Source: Lachnospiraceae bacterium (GTDB taxonomy: Bacteria > Bacillota > Clostridia > Lachnospirales > Lachnospiraceae). Taken from it: a stretch of DNA of 18,039 nt. The position numbers and the translations under genes are program-made. The stretch lies in NCBI GenBank assembly GCA_017420605.1, contig JAFOIS010000216.1:1-18039 (forward strand). The letters are read 5' to 3'. The notes below the pieces were generated by a model. The model was not told the DNA's origin. It made no database searches and was given only the letters and a program-made list of their open reading frames with translations. Every line of letters starts with the position of its first letter. The first letter of the stretch is position 1. Of the stretch, positions 1-14,043 are shown in pieces.

Positions 1-57
1 GCCGATGGTGCCGATGTTTACGTGCGGTTTCGTTCTCTCGAATTTCTGCTTGCCCAT
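1..57 (-). CDS. tuf: Elongation factor Tu, N-terminal fragment (runs off window)
   Basis: Only the first 19 codons lie in the window; they read MGKQKFERTKPHVNIGTIG, the hallmark N-terminus of EF-Tu just before its GHVDHGKTT nucleotide-binding loop. EF-Tu is the GTPase that delivers aminoacyl-tRNA to the ribosome. The ATG (57-55) is preceded by an AAGGAGG ribosome-binding site about 11 bases upstream. It is the last visible gene of the rpsL-rpsG-fusA-tuf (str) operon, 261 bases after fusA, and has its own promoter in that gap. The identification is secure despite the short length; nothing can be said about the rest of the protein. Confidence 0.95.
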   Translation of the reverse strand, partial: MGKQKFERTKPHVNIGTIG

Positions 58-139
58 TTCAGTAATTTCCTCCTTACAAATGTGCCTATTGGCTTTTACG
101 TGCGCCCCCTGTCATAAAGAGGCTTTCTTTTGGCGATGA

Positions 140-163
140 CATCCTCCCTCTTCCTGGAGAATG
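140..163 (-). other. Possible hairpin in the tuf leader
   Basis: The arms CATTCTCC and GGAGGATG (minus strand) can pair over 8 positions including one G-T wobble, with an 8-base loop. It lies in the leader between the tuf promoter and the tuf start. An upstream CATCCCC at the transcript 5' end could compete for the same arm. No T-run follows, so it is not a terminator. A regulatory or mRNA-stabilising role is only a possibility. Confidence 0.3.
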
Positions 164-189
164 TACCACCAGTGGGGATGCCAACCTTC

Positions 190-218
190 ATTATATCGTA
201 TGAACCTTGTGTTTGCAA
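190..218 (-). promoter_or_regulatory. Sigma-A type promoter for tuf
   Basis: On the minus strand a -35 box TTGCAA (218-213) is followed, after exactly 17 bases, by a perfect -10 box TATAAT (195-190). It lies in the fusA-tuf gap and points at tuf. Transcription should start near 183, giving a leader of about 125 bases. EF-Tu is needed in large excess over EF-G and the ribosomal proteins, so an internal promoter makes sense. The boxes are seen directly; activity is inferred. Confidence 0.8.
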
Positions 219-244
219 GACTTTTGCATCCCGTTGAAACGGCT

Positions 245-284
245 GCCGGGCGGTTTTTTTCCTGTTTTTCCGCCATTTTCCGGC
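245..284 (-). other. Compound inverted repeat after fusA
   Basis: On the minus strand GCCG and GGCGG (separated by six bases) can pair with CCGCC followed directly by CGGC, around an A-rich 16-base loop. It lies 35 bases after the fusA stop and before the tuf promoter. No T-run follows on the minus strand, so it does not look like an intrinsic terminator. Readthrough from fusA into tuf is therefore likely. It might be an mRNA 3'-end or processing structure. Confidence 0.3.
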
Positions 285-318
285 TTATCGTCCCGCATGA
301 CCCGGGATGCCGTCCGTC

Positions 319-2442
319 TTACATATGCTTGTTCAGAAGCTTATCCATCATGCTCTTCGGTACCGGTTCATAGCGTTCGAAGAACATGGAATAGTTGCCG
401 CGCCCCTGGGTCCGCGAACGGAGGTCCGTCGCATAGCCGAACATCTCGGACAGCGGGACGAATCCCTTGACCATCTTGCCGCCGCCGATGTCTTCGAGGC
501 CTTCGATCCGGCCGCGCCGGCTGTTGATGTCGCCGATCACGTCGCCCATGTACTCTTCCGGCATCGTGACTTCCACCTTCATGATGGGTTCGAGCAGGAC
601 CGGGTCCGCCTTCGCCATCGCTTCCTTGAAAGCCAGAGAACCGGCGATATGGAACGCCATTTCCGAAGAGTCGACTTCATGATAGGAACCGTCGTAGCAG
701 TTTGCCTTGACGCCGACCACCGGATACCCGCCGAGGATACCGGCCCGCATCGCGTCCTGAATACCTTCGTCGACCGCCGGGATATATTCCTTCGGGATCG
801 CGCCGCCGACGACGGTGCTCTCGAACTCGTAGGTCTTCTCCCCGTTCGGGTCGATCGGCTCGAACCGTACACGGCAGTGGCCGTACTGGCCGCGGCCGCC
901 GCTCTGCCTGGCGTACTTGCTGTCGACTTCCGCCGGCCGTCCGAAGGTCTCCTTGTAGGCAACCTGCGGGGCGCCGACGTTGGCTTCCACGTGGAATTCG
1001 CGGAGAAGCCTGTCTACGATGATCTCCAGATGCAGCTCACCCATGCCGGCGATGATCGTCTGGCCGGTCTCGGGATTCGTGTGCTGCCGGAACGTCGGGT
1101 CCTCTTCGGCAAGCTTTGCGAGCGCGTCGCCCAGCTTGTCCTGTCCGGCCTTGGTCTTCGGCTCGATCGCGAGCTCGATGACCGGTTCCGGGAACTCCAT
1201 GGACTCCAGGACGATCGGATGCTTTTCGTCGCAGATCGTATCGCCCGTCGTCGTGCCTTTGAAGCCGATCGCGGCGGCGATGTCGCCCGCGTAGACCTTC
1301 TGGATCTCCATCCGCTTATTGGCATGCATCTGCAGGATGCGGCCGATGCGTTCCTTTTTGCCCTTGGAGGCGTTGTAAATGTACGAGCCGGCTTCGACCG
1401 TTCCGGAATACACGCGGAAATACGCGAGTTTCCCGACAAACGGGTCCGTCATGATCTTGAAGGCGAGCGCTGCGAACGGCGCGTCGTCCGTGCATTCGCA
1501 GGTGATCGGATTGCCTTTCTCGTCCGTGCCTTCGATCGCCGGAATATCCGTCGGCGCGGGCATGTACTCGATGACCGCGTCAAGGAGTTTCTGCACGCCC
1601 TTGTTCTTGTAGGCGGAACCGCAGCAGACCGGGATCGCCCGGCCTTCGCAGGTCGCCCGCCGGAGGACCGCCTTGAGCTGTTCTTCCGTCGGCTCTTCCC
1701 CGTCGAGATACATCATCATCAGATCGTCGTCAAGATCGCAGATCTTTTCAATGAGTTCCTGACGGTATTCCTCGGCCTTGTCCGCCATATCCGCAGGGAT
1801 CGGCATCAGGGAGATATCATCGCCCTTTTCATCATTATAGATGTATGCCTGCATCTCAAAGAGATCGATGATCCCCTTGAAATCGTCCTCGCTCCCGATC
1901 GGAAGCTGGAGGCAGATCGCGTTTTTGCCGAGGCGGGTGCGGATCTGTTCTACCGCACCGTAGAAATTCGCGCCCATGATATCCATCTTATTGATGAATG
2001 CCATACGCGGTACGTTATACTTATCGGCCTGACGCCACACATTCTCCGACTGCGGCTCCACACCGCCCTTCGCGCAGAATACGCCGACCGCACCGTCCAG
2101 GACACGGAGTGAACGTTCCACTTCGACCGTGAAGTCCACGTGTCCGGGGGTATCAATGATATTGATCCGGTGCTCCAGCGCTCCCGGTGCCGGCTTCGTT
2201 TCTTTTTCGAGCGTCCAATGGCAGGTGGTAGCGGCAGAAGTGATGGTGATACCTCGCTCCTGCTCCTGTTCCATCCAGTCCATGGTCGCTGTACCTTCGT
2301 GCGTTTCACCGATCTTGTAGTTCACGCCCGTGTAGTACAGAATACGCTCAGTGAGTGTTGTCTTCCCAGCGTCTATGTGCGCCATGATACCGATGTTTCT
2401 GGTTCTTTCAAGGGGATACTCCCTCGTCATGTTCTCAGCCAT
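319..2442 (-). CDS. fusA: Elongation factor G
   Basis: A 707-aa translational GTPase that drives tRNA-mRNA translocation on the ribosome and, with RRF, ribosome recycling. Visible motifs are the P-loop AHIDAGKTT (residues 21-29), switch region RGITITSAA (about 63-71), DTPGH (97-101) and NKMD (151-154). Domains II-V follow, including the domain IV stretch [13 protein letters not shown]. It is some 10-15 residues longer than many bacterial EF-Gs, mainly because of an insertion at about residues 77-90, between the switch I/effector region and DTPGH. The ATG is preceded by an AAGAGGT ribosome-binding site that overlaps the TAA of rpsG 13 bases upstream, which implies translational coupling. It is the third gene of the str operon. 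Identification is certain. Confidence 0.98.
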   Translation of the reverse strand: MAENMTREYPLERTRNIGIMAHIDAGKTTLTERILYYTGVNYKIGETHEGTATMDWMEQEQERGITITSAATTCHWTLEKETKPAPGALEHRINIIDTPGHVDFTVEVERSLRVLDGAVGVFCAKGGVEPQSENVWRQADKYNVPRMAFINKMDIMGANFYGAVEQIRTRLGKNAICLQLPIGSEDDFKGIIDLFEMQAYIYNDEKGDDISLMPIPADMADKAEEYRQELIEKICDLDDDLMMMYLDGEEPTEEQLKAVLRRATCEGRAIPVCCGSAYKNKGVQKLLDAVIEYMPAPTDIPAIEGTDEKGNPITCECTDDAPFAALAFKIMTDPFVGKLAYFRVYSGTVEAGSYIYNASKGKKERIGRILQMHANKRMEIQKVYAGDIAAAIGFKGTTTGDTICDEKHPIVLESMEFPEPVIELAIEPKTKAGQDKLGDALAKLAEEDPTFRQHTNPETGQTIIAGMGELHLEIIVDRLLREFHVEANVGAPQVAYKETFGRPAEVDSKYARQSGGRGQYGHCRVRFEPIDPNGEKTYEFESTVVGGAIPKEYIPAVDEGIQDAMRAGILGGYPVVGVKANCYDGSYHEVDSSEMAFHIAGSLAFKEAMAKADPVLLEPIMKVEVTMPEEYMGDVIGDINSRRGRIEGLEDIGGGKMVKGFVPLSEMFGYATDLRSRTQGRGNYSMFFERYEPVPKSMMDKLLNKHM

Positions 2443-2455
2443 CGGTTTCTACCTC

Positions 2456-2926
2456 TTAAAATCTGTAGTGCGCAAACGCCTTGTTGGCTTCGGCCATCTT
2501 GTGCATGTCTTCTTTTCTCTTGACCGAGGAACCGGTATTATTCATCGCGTCAAGGATCTCACCCGCAAGACGGTCCACCATTGTCTTCTCGGAACGATTC
2601 CGGGAGAAATTGGTAAGCCAGCGAAGCGCAAGCGCCTGGCGGCGCTCCGGACGGACTTCGATCGGGACCTGGTAGGTCGCACCGCCGACACGTCTCGCCT
2701 TAACTTCGAGCACCGGCATAATGTTGTTCATAGCTTCGTTAAATGCGTCGAGGGCCGGTTTTCCCGACTTATCCTCAACCTTGGCGAATGCGCCGTACAC
2801 GATCTTCTGGGCTACGCCCTTCTTGCCGTCGAGCATGATGTTGTTGATCAGCTTCGTGACAAGCTTGTCGTTGTACAGGGGATCCGCCAATACTTCTCTC
2901 TTCTGAAGATGTCCTTTACGTGGCAC
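2456..2926 (-). CDS. rpsG: 30S ribosomal protein S7 (GTG start)
   Basis: S7 is a primary 16S rRNA-binding protein that nucleates the head of the 30S subunit near the E site. The protein begins [17 protein letters not shown] and ends FAHYRF, giving 156 aa, the standard bacterial length. An in-frame ATG lies seven codons upstream (2947), but the intervening codons contain the Shine-Dalgarno AAGGAGGG. That site sits 7 bases before a GTG (2926-2924) exactly where S7 proteins start, so GTG is chosen. The gene lies between rpsL (161-base gap) and fusA (13-base gap) in the str operon. In E. coli S7 is the autogenous repressor of this operon; whether that holds here is unknown. Confidence 0.97.
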   Translation of the reverse strand: MPRKGHLQKREVLADPLYNDKLVTKLINNIMLDGKKGVAQKIVYGAFAKVEDKSGKPALDAFNEAMNNIMPVLEVKARRVGGATYQVPIEVRPERRQALALRWLTNFSRNRSEKTMVDRLAGEILDAMNNTGSSVKRKEDMHKMAEANKAFAHYRF

Positions 2927-3087
2927 GATTCTTCCCTCCTTAATCATCAGGATTAGATCTCAGGTACTCAACTGTTTACTGCAGATGTTTCGCGCATGAT
3001 TCCGTTCCGTATTTTCCACAGCCGGAGGGAAATGAAACGACTCATCGCAAAAAATGCAAGTCACCAATCCGTATCTAAGAAAATGTA
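2927..3087 (-). other. rpsL-rpsG spacer, no gene
   Basis: This 161-base spacer inside an otherwise compact ribosomal operon holds no plausible reading frame. Apart from the rpsG ribosome-binding site (AAGGAGGG, 2941-2934) it contains only short self-complementary pieces such as CTGCAG. No convincing -35/-10 pair was found on the minus strand. In E. coli the corresponding spacer is the S7-binding translational operator; the extra length here would allow something comparable, but no E. coli-like structure was recognised by eye. Confidence 0.35.
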
Positions 3088-3504
3088 TTACTTCTGCTTC
3101 GGACGCTTTGCGCCGTATTTCGAACGCGCTTTTCTGCGGTTTGCGACACCCGCGGTATCCAGCGTTCCACGGATGATGTGGTAACGGGTACCCGGAAGGT
3201 CCTTGACACGGCCGCCGCGGATCATCACGACGCTGTGCTCCTGAAGGTTGTGGCCCTCGCCCGGAATGTAGCTCGTTACTTCGATTCCGTTGGAGAGGCG
3301 GACACGGGCGATCTTACGAAGCGCCGAATTCGGCTTCTTCGGGGTCGTGGTCTTGACTGCCGTGCAGACGCCGCGCTTCTGCGGGGAAGACGCGTCGATC
3401 GCGCGCTTCTTCAGCGAATTGTACGATTTCTGCAGAGCCGGTGCCGTAGACTTCTTCACAGACGTCTCGCGGCCTTTGCGAACCAGCTGGTTAAATGTAG
3501 GCAT
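3088..3504 (-). CDS. rpsL: 30S ribosomal protein S12
   Basis: A 138-aa protein of the decoding centre, starting [12 protein letters not shown] and ending [10 protein letters not shown]. It has the Firmicutes-type extension (residues about 33-41) before the conserved PQKRGVC. The streptomycin-determining residues are wild type: TPKKPNS has Lys at 56/57 (E. coli 42/43) and RVKDLPG has Lys101 (E. coli 88), so no ribosomal streptomycin-resistance substitution is present. The ATG follows an AAGGAGG site 11 bases upstream, with a closer TAAGGA. It is the first gene of the str operon, about 100 bases behind its own promoter and a strong leader hairpin, and about 200 bases after rpoC. Identification is certain. 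Confidence 0.98.
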   Translation of the reverse strand: MPTFNQLVRKGRETSVKKSTAPALQKSYNSLKKRAIDASSPQKRGVCTAVKTTTPKKPNSALRKIARVRLSNGIEVTSYIPGEGHNLQEHSVVMIRGGRVKDLPGTRYHIIRGTLDTAGVANRRKARSKYGAKRPKQK

Positions 3505-3560
3505 TCCTTACGTTTCCTCCTTTTTCATCATTTCTGTCCGGCTGTAAGTCTTTATATACC

Positions 3561-3604
3561 AGGGCGCATTTCCGCGCAAATAACTTACGCGGAAACGCAC
3601 GCCT
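3561..3604 (-). promoter_or_regulatory. Strong 5'-leader hairpin of the str operon
   Basis: On the minus strand GCGTTTCCGCG (3598-3588) pairs with CGCGGAAATGC (3576-3566) over 11 positions with one G-T wobble and an 11-base loop. A further AGG/CCT pairing extends the stem past a small internal loop. It begins at the predicted transcription start, so it would cap the 5' end of the mRNA. No T-run follows, so it is not a terminator. It could stabilise the transcript or be a ribosomal-protein binding leader; the structure is seen, the role is not. Confidence 0.6.
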
Positions 3605-3608
3605 AAAT

Positions 3609-3637
3609 ATTATATCCATGGTGCGGCATTCCGTCAA
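3609..3637 (-). promoter_or_regulatory. Sigma-A type promoter of the str operon (rpsL)
   Basis: A -35 box TTGACG (3637-3632) is followed after 17 bases by a perfect -10 box TATAAT (3614-3609). Only one base differs from the sigma-A consensus in the whole promoter. Transcription should start near 3603-3602, about 100 bases before the rpsL start. It makes rpsL-rpsG-fusA independent of rpoBC transcription. Confidence 0.88.
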
Positions 3638-3670
3638 GTGTTACCTTTTCATCCGGTGCAGCCGCCGTGT

Positions 3671-3689
3671 TCCCGGAAGGAGCCCGGGA
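3671..3689 (-). terminator. Weak hairpin after rpoC, doubtful terminator
   Basis: TCCCGG and CCGGGA form a 6-bp stem with a 7-base loop 14 bases after the rpoC stop. The 3' side is followed on the minus strand by ACACGGCGG with no T-run, so intrinsic termination would be poor. Some readthrough from rpoBC into rpsL is possible. It may be an mRNA 3'-end structure rather than a terminator. Confidence 0.3.
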
Positions 3690-3703
3690 CCTTATTTTTG
3701 GTC

Positions 3704-7477
<3,774 letters not shown>

Positions 7478-7487
7478 ACGATCCTCC

Positions 7488-11333
<3,846 letters not shown>

Positions 11334-11490
11334 GAAACGATCACCCCTGTTTTCTTTGACTTGTCTTCGGGTTGCTACCCTGCTTTTCCGGTCCCGCATA
11401 TTATAATATAGAAGTCATTCTCTTCTCATTTATGCCGTGCGGGCAAAAAAAGCGCAAAAGGGCACTTACTGCCATATTAGAGTAGCATAT

Positions 11491-11556
11491 AGGATAGCAC
11501 GGGGCATTTCAACTTGTCAAATATTTTTTTGTGATTGTTGAAAATTTTTTCAGTGA
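11491..11556 (-). promoter_or_regulatory. rpoB promoter with upstream AT-rich element
   Basis: A perfect -35 box TTGACA (11520-11515) is followed after 18 bases by -10 TATCCT (11496-11491). Directly upstream are two A-tracts, AAAAAAATAT (11530-11521) and AAAAAATTTT (11550-11541), about two helical turns apart. They resemble an UP element that contacts the RNA polymerase alpha subunits. Transcription should start near 11484, about 150 bases before rpoB. The boxes are seen; strength and UP function are inferred. Confidence 0.75.
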
Positions 11557-11563
11557 AAATAAG

Positions 11564-11596
11564 ATGTAGTGGTTCATCGTGGATGAAACACTACAT
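11564..11596 (-). terminator. Probable terminator of the NagA-like gene
   Basis: ATGTAGTGTTTCAT (11596-11583) and ATGAACCACTACAT (11577-11564) pair over 14 positions with one mismatch and a 5-base loop. On the minus strand the stem is followed by CTTATTTTC. It lies about 105 bases after the upstream stop codon and 44 bases before the rpoB -35 box. The stem is AT-rich for a terminator, so an operator function upstream of rpoB cannot be excluded. Confidence 0.6.
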
Positions 11597-11701
11597 ATAG
11601 AAATGGCGTATTCTGCGCAACGGGAATCTGCTGTGGATGCGCCCCGCTGATCGCGCCTTACGTGACCTGCAGTTCCGGAACGGTGACACCTTTGTGCGGT
11701 G

Positions 11702-12826
11702 TCAATGTTCCGTCACTTGCATATCGCGGCGCACCCACTTCCCTCCGAGAAGGACACCCTTTACGGAAAGGTCCGGATCGAGGACGACGAGGTCGGCGAT
11801 CTTGCCGGATGCGATGGAACCGCGGTCTCCGTAGAGGCCCATGGCCTTCGCGGGCGTGGCGGACGCCATGCGGATGAGTTCGATAAGCGGCGCGCCGGTA
11901 TGCTTTCGCATGTTCCTGATCGCGACGGAAAGGGTGAGGCGGCTGCCGTAGAGTTCGCCGTTTATGACGTTGACGTCGGAGCCGCACGTATCGCCGCCCG
12001 CGCAGCAGTCGGAAACGAGGCAGATGCGGTCGGCGCCCTTGCATTTATAGATGAGTTTCAGGTAGTAGGGCCGCACATGTCCGCCGAGGGAATCCGCGAT
12101 GACTTCCGCGTACATCCGGTCGTTCACGAGGACAAACTGGTCCGAGCCGGGTTCATACGTTCCGCGGAACATGGGCGATGCATGTCCGGATCCGCACAGC
12201 ATGTGGGTCCCGATGGTAAGGCCGTAGGGTTCAAAGGTCTCAAGGAGCTCCGGTTTTGCTTTGGAATAGCAGACCGCAAGGCGGATGCCCTCTTTCTGCG
12301 CGGCGCGCGCAAATTCGAGCGCGCCTTCCTTCGCCGGATCGAAGGTCCACTGGCGGATGATCCCGCGCCCCGTTTCCATAAGCTCCCGGTATTCTTCCGG
12401 GTCAAAGGGCCAGTCCCGGCCGCCCTCGCTGCCGTAATCCGGGTCAAGGTACGGCCCTTCCATGTGAATACCGCGGATATTGCTGTCCTCTCCCATGGCG
12501 GCTTTCACGTTTTCGATGGCTTTGCGGAAGGAATAATCGCCGGCGTTCCGCCACATGGAGCAGAGGAGCGACGTCGTTCCTTCCTTAAGATGCCAGACCG
12601 CCGCGGCCGAGGGATTTTCGAAATGCCAGTATTCCCCGCTCCCGTGGCAGTGCTCGTCGACGAAGCCGGGCGCAAGGAAGCGTCCGCCAAGATCGATGAC
12701 TTCTTCACAGCCTGCATCTTCCGGGACCGGGTCGCCGGATATCCAGCGGATCCTGTCCCCCTCGGTGCAAAGGGAGCCGCGGACGATCGCATTTTCCAGT
12801 ATGAGGTTGCAGTTGGTGAAAATCAT
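11702..12826 (-). CDS. NagA-like amidohydrolase (N-acetylglucosamine-6-phosphate deacetylase family, divergent)
   Basis: A 374-aa member of the amidohydrolase superfamily, closest by motif order to NagA, which deacetylates GlcNAc-6-phosphate in amino-sugar recycling. Seen are the metal motif PGFVDEHCHG (His59, His61), HMEGPYL (Glu123), GTHM (His208), IADSLGGHV (His250), and VSDC with the catalytic-type Asp273. The C-terminus is a typical GSIASGKIADLVVLD strand. Differences from canonical NagA: the HLFNAM motif reads HMLCGS, and the usual GHSNA metal-ligand His appears as Tyr187 in CYSKA. The substrate is therefore uncertain. An ATG seven codons upstream (12847) has no ribosome-binding site; the ATG at 12826 follows GGAGAAA by 5 bases. 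It lies 81 bases after the PHP gene. No nagB or sugar transporter is visible. Confidence 0.8.
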   Translation of the reverse strand: MIFTNCNLILENAIVRGSLCTEGDRIRWISGDPVPEDAGCEEVIDLGGRFLAPGFVDEHCHGSGEYWHFENPSAAAVWHLKEGTTSLLCSMWRNAGDYSFRKAIENVKAAMGEDSNIRGIHMEGPYLDPDYGSEGGRDWPFDPEEYRELMETGRGIIRQWTFDPAKEGALEFARAAQKEGIRLAVCYSKAKPELLETFEPYGLTIGTHMLCGSGHASPMFRGTYEPGSDQFVLVNDRMYAEVIADSLGGHVRPYYLKLIYKCKGADRICLVSDCCAGGDTCGSDVNVINGELYGSRLTLSVAIRNMRKHTGAPLIELIRMASATPAKAMGLYGDRGSIASGKIADLVVLDPDLSVKGVLLGGKWVRRDMQVTEH

Positions 12827-12847
12827 AGGGCTTTCTCCATAAAACAT

Positions 12848-12883
12848 CGCCGGGCATTCCCCGCGGCAAAACGGAGCCCGGCG
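12848..12883 (-). terminator. G+C-rich hairpin between the PHP gene and the NagA-like gene
   Basis: CGCCGGGC (12883-12876) and GCCCGGCG (12855-12848) form a perfect 8-bp stem around a 20-base loop that can itself pair in part. On the minus strand ATGTTTTATGG follows, giving a short T-run just before the NagA-like ribosome-binding site. It may be a partial terminator or attenuator that sets different expression for the cassette and the downstream gene, or it may only limit translation. Confidence 0.45.
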
Positions 12884-12907
12884 CGGTCTTCTGTGCGGTC
12901 TCCGCTC

Positions 12908-13636
12908 TCAGGGCAGCGGCCTGCCGGTCAGCGTCTCCAGGATCTCCCGGCGCGTCGGGCAGTCGCCCGCGAATGCGAGCGTATGGACCGGTTCACTGAT
13001 GTCTTCAAGGTAATGCGCGTCCGAATCGGAAATGATGCGGCACTTTTCAAGATACGGGTGTTCCCTAAGGAGCCCGTGCAGTTTTTCAAGACGTTTTACT
13101 TCCGCGCAGGTGAAGCGCGAATCCGGCGGGATAAAGCCGAGATTGGAGATCAGCGACGTGGAGTCCTTGTCGAGATGCGCCGGGATCATGATCCCGTGAT
13201 GGGCCGAGACCGCGTCGTATACGCCGTCGAAGGGGATCGACGTCGCATTGATCAGAAGATAGGGCTCCTCCCCGACGGGTTCGTCATTTTCGTCCATCAC
13301 GATCTGCTCGCCGAAGATCGCCGGCCTGTTCGGGATCTTCATGAGGCGCTCATAGACGTAGGCGTCCCAGGCCATGGCGTCTTCAAGTTCCGAAAACAGG
13401 CAGACGACGTGGACTTCCTCCTCGGTCGTAAGCTCCATGCCCGGAATAACAATAAGGCCATACTGTTCGCCGGCTTTCATGAGAGCCGGCGCGTTCCGTA
13501 CGGTATTGTGATCTGTCAGGGCAATGATCTGCAGCCCCTTGATCATTGCCATCCCGGCGATGTTGTTCGGCGTCATGTCCATGTCGCCGCAGGGGGAAAG
13601 ACAGGAATGGATATGCAGATCGTAAAAAAGTTCCAT
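12908..13636 (-). CDS. PHP-domain metallo-phosphoesterase
   Basis: A 242-aa single-domain PHP (polymerase and histidinol phosphatase) protein. The metal-binding set is complete: DLHIHS (His8, His10), TDHN (Asp42, His43), GMELT (Glu68), EVHVV (His76), PAHLD (His154) and DSDAH (Asp206, His208). The family hydrolyses phosphate esters with two or three metal ions; the substrate here is unknown. A TTG four codons upstream is in frame, but the GGAG ribosome-binding site precedes the ATG at 13636 by 6 bases, so ATG is chosen. It is the last gene of the DRTGG/ATPase/H-cluster cassette, 52 bases after the second DRTGG gene. PHP genes next to hydrogenase-type operons are familiar in Clostridia, where they may dephosphorylate a signalling partner; that role is inferred. 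Confidence 0.87.
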   Translation of the reverse strand: MELFYDLHIHSCLSPCGDMDMTPNNIAGMAMIKGLQIIALTDHNTVRNAPALMKAGEQYGLIVIPGMELTTEEEVHVVCLFSELEDAMAWDAYVYERLMKIPNRPAIFGEQIVMDENDEPVGEEPYLLINATSIPFDGVYDAVSAHHGIMIPAHLDKDSTSLISNLGFIPPDSRFTCAEVKRLEKLHGLLREHPYLEKCRIISDSDAHYLEDISEPVHTLAFAGDCPTRREILETLTGRPLP

Positions 13637-13688
13637 GCTTCGCTCCAAAGGCCTCCGCCGCGCCGGGCGAAGGCCCGCCGCGCAAGCG

Positions 13689-14024
13689 TCATTTCCCGAT
13701 CATTTCGTAAATGCGCTTCGCCGTCGGGAAGATCGCTTCCTCCGTGCGGAAGACCGGAAAGCCTTCCTGCTTCGCCTTCGCCAGGGCGGTCTCGTCAAGG
13801 TTCGCGCCTTCGGCGAGCACGACGCAGGACATGTCCGTAAGAGACATGACCGCGAGGGTGTTGATGTTCCCCATGACCGTGACCCATGCCGCGTTCTCGA
13901 TCCCGCGGCTCATCGCGATACTGAGAAGATCGCAGCAGAAAACGTCTTCGATCTCCCTCTCCGGTTCCTCGCCTTCCCAGACGACTTCCAGAAAACCTGC
14001 TTCCTGTAAATCTTTTACCGTCAT
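13689..14024 (-). CDS. DRTGG-domain protein (second copy)
   Basis: A 111-aa protein made almost entirely of one DRTGG-type fold, a small alpha/beta regulatory domain also found in phosphotransacetylase-like and CBS/DHH proteins. It begins MTVKDLQEAGFLEVV; the core strand-helix pattern runs through CCDLLSIAMSRG, AAWVTVMGNINTLAVMSLTDMSCVVLAEG and FPVFRTEEAIF. It has no catalytic residues, signal peptide or membrane segment that I can see. It resembles the first DRTGG protein of the cassette (15811-16173) in length and pattern, but the two are clearly diverged. It starts 19 bases after the H-cluster protein gene, behind GGGAGAT. Such proteins flank hydrogenase genes in many Clostridia; their role is unknown and a ligand-sensing function is inferred. 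Confidence 0.8.
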   Translation of the reverse strand: MTVKDLQEAGFLEVVWEGEEPEREIEDVFCCDLLSIAMSRGIENAAWVTVMGNINTLAVMSLTDMSCVVLAEGANLDETALAKAKQEGFPVFRTEEAIFPTAKRIYEMIGK

Positions 14025-14043
14025 GGCTTATCTCCCGAATATC

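Larger units (their letters stand above)
11334..11701 (-). other. Spacer between the NagA-like gene and rpoB
   Basis: This 368-base spacer holds no gene. In transcription order it contains a 7-bp hairpin overlapping the stop codon of the NagA-like gene (TGACACC/GGTGTCA, 11704-11684), a 14-position inverted repeat that is a probable terminator, an AT-rich tract with two A-runs, the rpoB promoter, and an rpoB leader of about 150 bases. The leader contains short alternating GGCA/TGCC segments and T-runs. A second perfect TATAAT (11405-11400) lacks a recognisable -35 box. Confidence 0.6.

Noticed and set aside
307..2112. 601-aa plus-strand open frame opposite fusA
   Set aside because: It is antisense to a certain fusA gene, is rich in Arg/Asp/Val/His as expected from reversed high-GC codons, and has no recognisable domain.
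2927..3087. Internal promoter for rpsG
   Set aside because: TTGAGT and TTGCAT boxes are present, but no -10 box lies at a proper distance.
11334..11399. 22-residue N-terminal extension of RpoB
   Set aside because: Not like any RpoB N-terminus, and it contains the ribosome-binding site of the ATG at 11333.
11400..11428. Second rpoB promoter using TATAAT at 11405-11400
   Set aside because: The -10 is perfect, but the hexamer 17 bases upstream (TGAGAA) matches only two of six consensus bases and there is no TG extension.
11699..13840. 713-aa plus-strand open frame across the NagA-like and PHP genes
   Set aside because: It spans two unrelated minus-strand genes and their spacer with no domain of its own.
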